Of a stretch of DNA of 64,000 bases, positions 43,030 through 50,923 are shown piece after piece. This stretch comes from an uncultured Poribacteria bacterium (GTDB lineage Bacteria; Poribacteria; WGA-4E; WGA-3G), in the NCBI GenBank assembly GCA_951828385.1, contig OX639973.1, forward strand, positions 4,579,200 through 4,643,199. Direction: 5' to 3'. Below the pieces are notes generated by a model. That model was not told where the DNA came from, ran no database searches, and was given only the letters and a program-made list of their open reading frames with translations. Within the stretch, counting starts at the first letter, position 1. Every line of letters begins with the position of its first letter. The translations under genes and the position numbers were made by a program.

Positions 43030-43836
43030 ATGTTTAACTTCAGCAACGAACAGATTGAACGCTATAGCCGACATATTATCCTCAAAGAGGTCGGGGGAAT
43101 GGGGCAGACGAAGCTCCTGGAATCAAAAGTACTGCTCATCGGGGCAGGTGGACTTGGTTCGCCTGTTGGCGTCTACCTTGCTGCAGCAGGGGTCGGCACA
43201 CTTGGCATCATTGACGACGATGTAGTGGATCTCAGCAATTTGCAACGCCAAATCTTGCACGGCACCAGCGACATCGGTATCCCAAAAACAAAATCCGCAG
43301 AAGCCACTATCGCAGAGATGAACCCTGATGTCAAAGTGGTCCCTTACAATGAACGGATTACCTCGGAAAACGCTTTCCAGATTTTGGAACAATACGATCT
43401 GATTGTAGACGGGTGTGACAACCTACCAACGCGTTACCTCCTCAACGACGCATCTGTTATGCTCGGCAAACCGATTGTACACGGCAGCATCTTCCAGTTT
43501 GAAGGGCAGGTCACCGTGCTTTATCCGGGCAAGGGCCCGTGCTACCGATGCCTCTATCCCGAACCGCCGCCAGCCGGAATGGTACCGAGTTGTCAAGAAG
43601 CAGGGGTCTTTGGTGTCCTTCCCGGTATCATCGGCACGATCCAGGCTGTTGAAGCGATCAAAATTCTTTTAGACATCGGCGATTCCTTAATCGGAACGCT
43701 GCTGCTTTTTGACGCGCTAACCATGAATTTCAACCGGTTGAAACTCCGTCAAGATAGTGGTTGCCCAATATGCGGTGAAAATCCTACCATTCATGAATTG
43801 ATCGATTATGAAGAATTCTGTCAGGTGCAGTGGTAA
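43030..43836 (+). CDS. ThiF/MoeB/HesA-family adenylyltransferase
   Basis: The product is 268 residues of the E1-like family. Features are RYSRHIILKEVGGMGQ, the ATP loop GAGGLGSPVG, DDDVVDLSNLQRQILH, the DGCDNLPTRYLLND region, and the zinc cysteines in CYRCLYP and GCPICGE. The family adenylates the C-terminal Gly-Gly of ThiS/MoaD-like sulfur carriers, and may have a catalytic Cys near SCQEAGV. No ThiS or MoaD gene is in the window, while a TusA domain lies in the same cluster. Confidence 0.93.
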   Translation: MFNFSNEQIERYSRHIILKEVGGMGQTKLLESKVLLIGAGGLGSPVGVYLAAAGVGTLGIIDDDVVDLSNLQRQILHGTSDIGIPKTKSAEATIAEMNPDVKVVPYNERITSENAFQILEQYDLIVDGCDNLPTRYLLNDASVMLGKPIVHGSIFQFEGQVTVLYPGKGPCYRCLYPEPPPAGMVPSCQEAGVFGVLPGIIGTIQAVEAIKILLDIGDSLIGTLLLFDALTMNFNRLKLRQDSGCPICGENPTIHELIDYEEFCQVQW

Positions 43837-43859
43837 ATGCTGGTTTTGAACCTCCAGGC

Positions 43860-43889
43860 CCGGTAGGCGCGGTTTGTAACCGCTCCGGA
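43860..43889. repeat. Hairpin repeat with CCGGAT tail, third copy
   Basis: GCGGTT...AACCGC then CCGGAT, like the copies at 1-36 and 310-331. About 50 bp later stands the phrase AAACTAAATGACCCT, which also follows the copy at 310-331 (at about 371-385), so a longer repeat unit is shared. Confidence 0.65.
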
Positions 43890-43974
43890 TTTGAAAAAAG
43901 ATTCAAAAATTTAGACAATCCGATAATTGATTTAATTTGAAACTAAATGACCCTAACCGCGGAGTTTGTTGGGT

Positions 43975-44133
43975 ATGCTTGCTTTTATCGCATTTGTTGT
44001 ATTTATCGCATTTGTTGTAATTACGACTATTCTGATCATAATTACGAGACTGCTCAGAGATATTGAAAAAAGTCTGTATAAGATTGAGAAACATCTTGAA
44101 CGAAATAGTGAGAAAACGGGAAATAAAAGATAG
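43975..44133 (+). CDS. Small single-pass membrane peptide, copy 1
   Basis: The product is 52 residues. It is a hydrophobic segment of about 24 residues (AFIAFVVFIAFVVITTILII) followed by an amphipathic charged tail RLLRDIEKSLYKIEKHLERN. GGAG stands 10 bases before ATG. A second frame of the same plan follows at 44206, which supports both being real. No toxin or antitoxin family is recognised. Confidence 0.55.
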   Translation: MLAFIAFVVFIAFVVITTILIIITRLLRDIEKSLYKIEKHLERNSEKTGNKR

Positions 44134-44205
44134 ACGGAGCCAGCGGCTGCAAGATGCTGCCGATACCTTTGCCTGTATAGGATCGGTTTCAGTAAGAGGA
44201 ATACA

Positions 44206-44337
44206 ATGGAGAGTGTTGGACTTATAATCGTAATAGGTGTTAGTTTTAGTATGCTGGTCTTAGCTTTAGGTTCGGTGACTAAAAAAATTACCAAAAAACT
44301 CAGCGGGATTAAGCAGAGCTTGGATAAAATTCTGTGA
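44206..44337 (+). CDS. Small single-pass membrane peptide, copy 2, cut by TGA
   Basis: The product is 43 residues: GLIIVIGVSFSMLVLAL membrane segment, then KKITKKLSGIKQSLDKIL and TGA. Behind the TGA the frame stays open for HLEEKSDKKTE to 44373, which aligns with EKHLERNSEKT of copy 1. So the TGA probably replaced a CGA-type codon, shortening the tail. AAGAGGA stands before the start. Confidence 0.5.
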   Translation: MESVGLIIVIGVSFSMLVLALGSVTKKITKKLSGIKQSLDKIL

Positions 44338-44455
44338 CATCTTGAGGAAAAGAGCGATAAGAAAACGGAATAATAAGAAACCCCGTGCTATGCTATATTC
44401 TTATCTAATCTGCCAACGATCTATTACGCCAAAACCGCCCGCCGAATTGGCGAAT

Positions 44456-44575
44456 CTATGAATAGCGAGTCCCCCCATCAATTGTCAGTTCTAAGCCTGT
44501 AACCCACGCCGCCTCGTCTGAGCAAAGCCATAATGCCGCATAAGCCACATCAATAGGGTTACCGATCTGAGGTAT
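44456..44575 (-). pseudogene. C-terminal remnant of an SDR gene
   Basis: The minus-strand frame reads IGNPIDVAYAALWLCSDEA, then WVTGLELTIDGGTRYS and stop. This is the end of a classical short-chain dehydrogenase (the SDE/A..VTG..L.IDGG pattern). Its upstream part has been replaced by the aminotransferase gene, so only the last 40 codons remain. Confidence 0.75.
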
Positions 44576-44591
44576 TATCTTGTAAACGCGC

Positions 44592-45923
44592 CTATTGAAG
44601 GCTATAGGCTATCGCCGATTTCATGAGTTTCAACGCTGTGTGAATCTGAGGGAGTTCTTCAAACCCGTAAGATATGCGAAGCTGCCGCTTTCCAACCTCA
44701 ACCATATCGCCGTTTGGATGAACGCAATGTTCACCCGGAATGTAGATTACCTTCGGATGTTGGGCATCCGAAGGACCATCAACGGCTTCGTGTCCAGTCG
44801 TTCGCGTCAAAAACTTGAAAAAGTCGGAGGTTGCACCTGTTGCAACATTTGCCAAGGTCAAGTAATAGTAGAATCCAGCACTCCCACCGCGGCATTCCTG
44901 AATATTATCGCCGAGCAATTCTGCTATCCACGTTTTGACCTGTTTCGCCTTCTGATGATACCCGTTATTAACCTTCTCAATTTGCGCTTCAATACCGTGG
45001 TCAAGCAGGTAGCTTGCAATCTCCTGATTGATTAAGGGGGCACTGAAGCCGATGTCGCTCGTCCGTTGAATGATACTGTCAAGGAAGGGACCTTTGGAAC
45101 CGATGAGGTAGCCGATGCGCAACCCAGGAGCGATAATCTTTGACAACGTACCGATTTCGTACACGATACCGAGTGCGTCATAGCATAACGCAGATGCCAA
45201 AGGTTCAACGGTGCTGTCATGTACAAGGTCGCTGTAGGCGTTGTCAAAAAAGAGTGGGATTTTCCGTCCAACTTCGTAGGATAGTCGGGTAGCAATATCG
45301 ACAAGTTCGCGTTTACGGCTATTCGACAGGATCGTGCAGGTCGGGTTGTTAACTGTTACGATGTAGAAGAAGCGGAGTGCTGCGCTTTTGTTACCGAGTG
45401 CCGTAAGTTTTGCCTTCAGAAGTTCGGTGTCAAGACCTTCGTCATCTTCGGGTATCGCAACAACCTTGAAACCTTTCCGCTCCAAGTCGTTGCAGTAGAT
45501 ATAATACATCGGGTCTGCGGTAAATATGATACCAGCAGGGAGCAGGTGCGTAATGCTTTCTAACAAACTTGTTGCCCCGTTCGCGCCGATGACAATATCT
45601 CGATTGTTTAAGATCTGTTCAGTGATGCCGCCAATCTGATTCTCAATATGGAACCGTCTGAGCGACGCAATTAGGTTCGGGGAACCCCGCGCGCCGCCGT
45701 AGTTAAGCGCGGCGCGATACTTTTCGGGGTGAGCGAGCACTTTCTCGCAGGCGAGTTGAATCTGTTGGTGCGGAATTGTCCGTTCATTAACATAGCCGAC
45801 ACCGAGGTTGATGTCGCATCCATCTCGAAAACCGACAGCAAAATCGGTCATCAATTGATTAACCGGGGAAGGGATACTTGAAGCTTTTCCATATTCAGAG
45901 AGGAGGACATCGCGAATCTTCAT
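44592..45923 (-). CDS. PLP-dependent aminotransferase, class I/II-like
   Basis: The product is 443 residues. The start describes a fold type I enzyme (DINLGVGYVNERTIPHQQ). The central NNPTCTILSNSRK and FFDNAYSDLV supply the cofactor contacts. The PLP lysine lies in GTLSKIIAPGLRIGYLIG. Related proteins include MocR-like and valine-pyruvate aminotransferases. The donor and acceptor are unknown. It has deleted into an SDR gene at its 3' side. Confidence 0.88.
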   Translation of the reverse strand: MKIRDVLLSEYGKASSIPSPVNQLMTDFAVGFRDGCDINLGVGYVNERTIPHQQIQLACEKVLAHPEKYRAALNYGGARGSPNLIASLRRFHIENQIGGITEQILNNRDIVIGANGATSLLESITHLLPAGIIFTADPMYYIYCNDLERKGFKVVAIPEDDEGLDTELLKAKLTALGNKSAALRFFYIVTVNNPTCTILSNSRKRELVDIATRLSYEVGRKIPLFFDNAYSDLVHDSTVEPLASALCYDALGIVYEIGTLSKIIAPGLRIGYLIGSKGPFLDSIIQRTSDIGFSAPLINQEIASYLLDHGIEAQIEKVNNGYHQKAKQVKTWIAELLGDNIQECRGGSAGFYYYLTLANVATGATSDFFKFLTRTTGHEAVDGPSDAQHPKVIYIPGEHCVHPNGDMVEVGKRQLRISYGFEELPQIHTALKLMKSAIAYSLQ

Positions 45924-45934
45924 AAATTATGCGT

Positions 45935-46855
45935 CTATAGCAAATCCCTCAAAGCAGATTCAAGTGTCGGATGGCGAAATTCGTAGCCACTCACTTCCGT
46001 TTTCTCAGGAACCACGTTCTGGCTCAGGACAACAAAATCCGCGAATTCGCCCATCATGAGTTTCAAGCCGAACGTCGGAACAGGGAGCAGCGTTGGTCGC
46101 CGCAGAACAGAGCCGAGTGTTTTTGTGAACTCTATGTTTCTGACAGGTGTAGGGGCTGTCGCGTTCAATGGTCCCCGAATCTCGCTATTCTCTAATGCGT
46201 GAAGAATAATACCGAGGACATCGTCAACATGGATCCATGACATCCACTGCCGCCCATTACCGAGTATGCCACCGACTCCGATCTTAAAGGGTGGAAGTAC
46301 CTGTGTCAACAATCCACCGCCTAACCCAAGCACAAGCCCGATGCGCACCATGACGACCCGAATCCCAAGCGCAATCGCTTTTTGGGCTTCCGATTCCCAT
46401 TCTTGGCAGACTTCAGCGAGAAAATCGGTGCCAGCCGGCGAAACCTCCGTAAAACGCTCGTCACCGCTGTCACCGTAGTATCCAATCGCAGAGGCACAGA
46501 CGAGCACATCGGGCTTTGTGTCCGCTGCCGCGAACGATTCAACCAGGTTCCGCGTCGAAAGGATGCGGCTATCTCGGATGCGCCGTTTTTTTTCGGCGTT
46601 CCACCTGCCCGCGATCGTTTCACCTGCCAGATGAACCACCGATGCCACATCGGATATGGCTTCCGAAGGCAGTTTTTCGGTTTCAGGGTTCCAACCGTAG
46701 ACCGCTTTGGCTGATTTCAATTTACTCTGCGCGCGTGCCGGGCTTCGGGATAACACACGCACTGCATTGCCTTGCGCGTGCAGGGCAGTACAGACCCTAC
46801 TACCGATGAATCCGGTACCGCCGGTGACCAACACATTTGTCATTTTTTTTTCCAT
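45935..46855 (-). CDS. TIGR01777-family epimerase (YfcH-like)
   Basis: The product is 306 residues, or 302 from the internal Met (46843), which begins MTNVLVTGGTGFIGSR and may be the real start. VHLAGETIAGRW, SAIGYYGDSG, then RIGLVLGLGGGLL and WIHVDDV match TIGR01777 proteins of the extended SDR group, associated with cell division inhibitor annotations (SulA name) but without proven substrate. It ends 11 bp after the aminotransferase start and belongs to the same leftward run. Confidence 0.9.
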   Translation of the reverse strand: MEKKMTNVLVTGGTGFIGSRVCTALHAQGNAVRVLSRSPARAQSKLKSAKAVYGWNPETEKLPSEAISDVASVVHLAGETIAGRWNAEKKRRIRDSRILSTRNLVESFAAADTKPDVLVCASAIGYYGDSGDERFTEVSPAGTDFLAEVCQEWESEAQKAIALGIRVVMVRIGLVLGLGGGLLTQVLPPFKIGVGGILGNGRQWMSWIHVDDVLGIILHALENSEIRGPLNATAPTPVRNIEFTKTLGSVLRRPTLLPVPTFGLKLMMGEFADFVVLSQNVVPEKTEVSGYEFRHPTLESALRDLL

Positions 46856-46863
46856 AATGTTCC

Positions 46864-47592
46864 CTATATTGACAGCTCAGTGATGGCGGTTTCCAACTTT
46901 CTATAGTCGTCAACAACGGCATCACTGAGTGTGTCATCTCCATCGCCTTTGTTGAACCCTGAAAAGCGAATTGCCTTCATTCCTGCGTTTTTGGCACCGA
47001 CGATATCCGTTCGGAAAATATCGCCGATATGTACGGCTTCCGCAGGTTTGGCATGCAGCTCTGTCAATGTTGAATGGAATTGCACAACTTGAGGCTTTGT
47101 ATAATCTGTTTCATCGGAGAAGGTGAAAGCTGTAAAGAATTGCAAAATACCATCGCGCGCCATCAGCTTCCGGGCAAAACTTCCCGGCGTGAGTGCCGAA
47201 TCTGAAATAATTCCGAGTGGATAGGTTTCACTCAATCGAGAGATAACGGGTTTGACATGCGCTATCATACGCGGCGGTGCTTCCAAGAAAGCGGCACCAA
47301 GGCACTCGATTAATTCATCAAGATCTACCTCTTCAAGCCGAAGCTCAAGCACTTCCGAAAATCGCTGCAGGCATCGCTTTACCGAGACCCCTTTATGTTG
47401 ATGCCATAAGGACATCACCAAATTATAGGCTTCTTCAAGTCCGAATTCTACGTCAGCTAATGTACAAGCATAGCCACTGCTATTCAGATAAGCGTGACAC
47501 CGTTTAACACGTATTGTTTGACGTTTTCGCCAATTCTTTTCGGAATCTGCATAAAGGGTTTGCCAAAAATCGAATGTAATCGCTTTAATCAT
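46864..47592 (-). CDS. HAD-family hydrolase
   Basis: The product is 242 residues. ITFDFWQTLYADSE carries motif I (DxxxT; the second Asp is replaced by Trp-Gln here, so DFWQT), GIISDSAL is motif II, and HIGDIFRTDIVGAKNAG is motif IV. The cap is helical. The loss of the second Asp of DxD suggests it may not act as a usual phosphatase; haloacid dehalogenases and some others have this pattern. It leads the leftward run with the epimerase and aminotransferase. Confidence 0.88.
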   Translation of the reverse strand: MIKAITFDFWQTLYADSEKNWRKRQTIRVKRCHAYLNSSGYACTLADVEFGLEEAYNLVMSLWHQHKGVSVKRCLQRFSEVLELRLEEVDLDELIECLGAAFLEAPPRMIAHVKPVISRLSETYPLGIISDSALTPGSFARKLMARDGILQFFTAFTFSDETDYTKPQVVQFHSTLTELHAKPAEAVHIGDIFRTDIVGAKNAGMKAIRFSGFNKGDGDDTLSDAVVDDYRKLETAITELSI

Positions 47593-47639
47593 TAAGGGTT
47601 CTCACTTTTAAGTTGCATTGCATTCTAATTTTGAACCCT

Positions 47640-49066
47640 CTCCAGTCTAAAGACTGGAGATTCCTTTTGTTCCTCATGGGAACATTCTCCGCTCAGGCGG
47701 AGCAACATCGGCCTTCTAAGCGAATGCCGACGGGCGGTGCCATAGCCGCCGCTACGGGGACACCTAAGCATCCCAGATACTTTTGTCTTATATTGATTGC
47801 ACCCACACCATCGCGATGATATGTAAAGCCACATTTGCAGGCGTAGTTACGATTAGTAGGCTTTTTTCTATTGACACAATGCGGACAAGTTTGCGAAGTG
47901 TAAGACTCATCAATCACTTCCACTTTGATTCCTAAAGCATTGGCTTTGTAGGTAATCAGTTGGGTGATTTTACCAAAAGCCCACTGGTGTAACTTTTGAT
48001 TCGCACGCTTGCCATAGTTGATATTCTCACGAATACCCGTCAAATCGCCAAGCACAATGGTACCAATACCACGCAACTCACACAATTTCACTAACTTGGT
48101 AGTGTGTTTGTGCAAGCCATCCATTATCTGGTTGTCTATTTTCTTGATGCGTTTCCATTTGCGTTTCACCAGATGCCACCAGCGTTGTGAATGACGTTCG
48201 CACCTATCTATTTTCTTGCCAAATGACGCGATCACCTTATTCCTCAACCGGTATAGACTTCGTATATACCGCCCATTAAAGAGGTTAGTAATCACACCAT
48301 CATGACTCACCATAGGATGTATCTCGCCAATATCAACACCAACAATACCTTCCAATTTAGACTTAACAGGTTTGACAACATTATACACAAAATGTAGGCA
48401 ATACTGACCCTTATCGTAAACCAACTCAACAAGTGCTATATGTGATTCAGCGTATTTTATATCAAACTCTTTTGGAAGACTGACCACTAAAGGCTTGTTA
48501 CCTCTACCATTAGAGAGACTTAACTTTTTACCCAAAAGATCGTTTCTAAATCTAATAGCTTGTTTTTTCCAAGTTGTAGTCTGGAACGCTTTTTCTCTAT
48601 ATGGTGGTTTTGCTCTTTTATCACCGTTTTTACGAAGTTCACGGAATGATTTACGATTCTTGAAAAACCGCCAACGCACATGTTGTATACTCTGTGAATG
48701 TAGAGGTTGTGGTTTACTCAGCTGCTTATCCATCCACAATTCGCACTCATAGTCAAGACTGCCACCAGTACTGTAACCATGCGCATAGTCCCAAGAGTTT
48801 TTTAAGCTTAAACACTCACCCCATACAGATGCTGAGGAAGCATTTAATCGTTCCAATTGTTCTGAATACGGTATCTTTAGCTTGTGTGTTCGCATTGCTG
48901 TCTCCCTGCATTGCTACCCGATTCCATTCGGTTGGTGGTAGAGACTGCCCTGTGCAGAGCAGATGGAATTCTCTACCAGCAATGTACTTAAATCATATCA
49001 CACAAACAAATTTCAGTCAAGTTAATTTTGCATTTTCTACATCTCCAAGCTAAAGCATGGAGTTTT
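47640..49066 (-). mobile_element. IS200/IS605-type element carrying TnpB only
   Basis: The right-end hairpin lies at 47640-47659 (8-bp stem, TAAA loop on the plus strand) and the left-end hairpin at 49043-49062. Between them is a single gene, tnpB. There is no Y1 transposase gene (tnpA), so movement would need one from elsewhere. The left end matches that of the orphan element at 463-489. Exact cleavage sites are not determined. Confidence 0.75.
47693..48895 (-). CDS. tnpB: TnpB RNA-guided nuclease of IS200/IS605
   Basis: The product is 400 residues, the usual length. The RuvC-like parts are seen in order: GIVGVDIGEIHPM (first Asp), TIVLGDLTGIREN (Glu), and HRDGVGAINI (last Asp). Between them stands the zinc finger (CPHCVNRKKP then YACKCG). 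The omega RNA should come from the 3' end of the gene and the right end of the element (about 47640-47760 on this strand). All catalytic acids are present, so the nuclease may be active. Host genes on both sides are intact. Confidence 0.92.
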   Translation of the reverse strand: MRTHKLKIPYSEQLERLNASSASVWGECLSLKNSWDYAHGYSTGGSLDYECELWMDKQLSKPQPLHSQSIQHVRWRFFKNRKSFRELRKNGDKRAKPPYREKAFQTTTWKKQAIRFRNDLLGKKLSLSNGRGNKPLVVSLPKEFDIKYAESHIALVELVYDKGQYCLHFVYNVVKPVKSKLEGIVGVDIGEIHPMVSHDGVITNLFNGRYIRSLYRLRNKVIASFGKKIDRCERHSQRWWHLVKRKWKRIKKIDNQIMDGLHKHTTKLVKLCELRGIGTIVLGDLTGIRENINYGKRANQKLHQWAFGKITQLITYKANALGIKVEVIDESYTSQTCPHCVNRKKPTNRNYACKCGFTYHRDGVGAINIRQKYLGCLGVPVAAAMAPPVGIRLEGRCCSA

Positions 49067-49265
49067 GAAAATGAAGAAAATGATAAATCCTAATCTTATT
49101 TTAGCCTATTTGTCGAAAAAAGTCAAATGATATGTCCTTTCTTAACCACTAAAAGGGTGTGTGTGAAGAGTGTTCTAACAGCGAAAGCGACGCGTAACCT
49201 TAAAATACAGAATCATTTGATGGCTGATGAAAACCGACAACTGAATGCCTCTGACTAAAATAGGT

Positions 49266-49294
49266 TTGCAATTTCCTTTTAAAGATGATATTAT
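49266..49294 (+). promoter_or_regulatory. Promoter of the kinase/PorX pair
   Basis: TTGCAA (49266-49271), a 17-base spacer and TATTAT (49289-49294) preceded by TGA (extended -10). Otherwise 49067-49265 holds no gene. Confidence 0.55.
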
Positions 49295-49339
49295 TAAGTA
49301 TGGTAGATTCGCGTCCGATCTATATGGAGGAATACGAAA

Positions 49340-50833
49340 TTGCGGTTGAATCGTCGAATTATTCCAAGATATACGACCACCCGTTTAATATTCGTCTACT
49401 TCATCGTTGGACTGGGAACGCTCATATTTGGTTTTACTTATTACACGCGGCAAATCTCGCAGCTCAACGCGGATATAGATGCACAGATAGACCTCTTCGC
49501 CAATCTCGCGGAGGTGCTCCCGAGTGTTGAAGACCGAGATTTACAACAGAAACTAAATGAGATCGTAAGGCAGGAGTCATCTGCCGAAGACAGAGCGCGC
49601 GCATTTTCATTTATTATTACGGATGCGGAAGGAAACCCCGTAATCACACGCGGGGTTGACCCAGAATTGGACGCAAAAATCGACAGTTTTGATGTAAATG
49701 TCAACGAAAATGAGCGGATTTCGTTAACAGAAGATGAAAAGGTATTGTTACAATCAACATTGGCGCGCATGAAAGAGAAGAATCCGCCACGCAAGATACC
49801 TATGCTCCTTGAAGATAGGCAGCTAAAGGGATACGTTTACTACGGTGATGCTGACCCCAGCGAGATGGTACATCTACCGTTTGTAATCACCGATACTGCT
49901 GGCGTGCCACAAAAATGGCAAATATGGGACGATGTTGTCATCGCGGATAACGCTACCGCGCAGGAACGAGAACGGGCGGAAGTCTTCATTCAGAACGCGC
50001 CCGCATCCTCGATGATTGTAACAACGCCAGAGAGACACAATGGGTACTTCTATTATGAGAGCAAATCGTACTATGGGTTGGTGGTACCTTTTATAGTCCC
50101 TTTCGTTTTATTAGTATTCGGGGTTGTCTGTTTCCTCGTTTACCAACGGATCAAGTCTTATGAACACTCGGCAATTTGGGGCGGCTTAGCGAAAGAGACG
50201 GCGCATCAACTCGGAACACCGATTTCGTCACTGTTGGCATGGGCGGAACTCTTGCATGAACGGAGCAAAGAAATAGGCGATGCAACACTCGCCGAACTCT
50301 CCGAAAGTATGCAAAACGATCTGGAGCGTTTACAGAAAACAACTGCGCGCTTCGGTATGATTGGCACGCAACCCCCCCTGACCGAAGTGAACATGGCTGA
50401 AATATTTCAAGAAGTCCGAGCATACTTTGAGAAGCGGCTGCCACACATTAGCCGACGCGTTGAAATTCAACTGATGTTACACGAAGCACCGGCTGTCCTC
50501 GCAAATGCCCAACTGTTGCACTGGGTGTTTGAAAACCTGATACGTAATTCGCTGGATGCTATGGATAAAGCAGATGGGTGGATTCAGATTGAACCGACGC
50601 ACGACAAGCGACACAACGATATTGTTATACGGTACGCCGACAATGGAAGCGGCATAGACCGTGAGAATCAGCGAAAAATCTTTGAACCGGGGATGTCTAC
50701 TAAGACACACGGATGGGGCCTCGGATTGACAGTGGTACAACGTATCATCCGTGAATATCATCACGGAAGTATCCGCATGGTTAGAACGAGCCCTGAAGGT
50801 ACGACTTTTGAAATTCGATTGCCGGTCGCGTGA
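49340..50833 (+). CDS. Membrane sensor histidine kinase
   Basis: The product is 497 residues from TTG 49340, which has GGAGG nine bases upstream. One membrane helix is near 15-37, a periplasmic domain of about 200 residues follows, and the second helix is near 247-268. The H-box is KETAHQLGTPISSL with His289. The ATPase domain has NLIRNSLDAMDK, DNGSGID, KIFEPGMST and WGLGLT. The AHQLGTP type box is, from memory, common in Bacteroidetes kinases. It lies 90 bp before the PorX-like gene and is the probable partner. Confidence 0.9.
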   Translation: MRLNRRIIPRYTTTRLIFVYFIVGLGTLIFGFTYYTRQISQLNADIDAQIDLFANLAEVLPSVEDRDLQQKLNEIVRQESSAEDRARAFSFIITDAEGNPVITRGVDPELDAKIDSFDVNVNENERISLTEDEKVLLQSTLARMKEKNPPRKIPMLLEDRQLKGYVYYGDADPSEMVHLPFVITDTAGVPQKWQIWDDVVIADNATAQERERAEVFIQNAPASSMIVTTPERHNGYFYYESKSYYGLVVPFIVPFVLLVFGVVCFLVYQRIKSYEHSAIWGGLAKETAHQLGTPISSLLAWAELLHERSKEIGDATLAELSESMQNDLERLQKTTARFGMIGTQPPLTEVNMAEIFQEVRAYFEKRLPHISRRVEIQLMLHEAPAVLANAQLLHWVFENLIRNSLDAMDKADGWIQIEPTHDKRHNDIVIRYADNGSGIDRENQRKIFEPGMSTKTHGWGLGLTVVQRIIREYHHGSIRMVRTSPEGTTFEIRLPVA

Positions 50834-50923
50834 GCATCAGTTAACGCGTAGGGTGAAGAGGACAGAGCAGACTGTTCTATCCTACTTTTCTGAACCGCGA
50901 CTGGGCATTTTTACAACTTGAAT

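Noticed and set aside
44335-44337. Second possible selenocysteine TGA
   Set aside because: No hairpin follows, the surrounding residues are not redox motifs, and the paralogue has no Cys there; a nonsense change is simpler.
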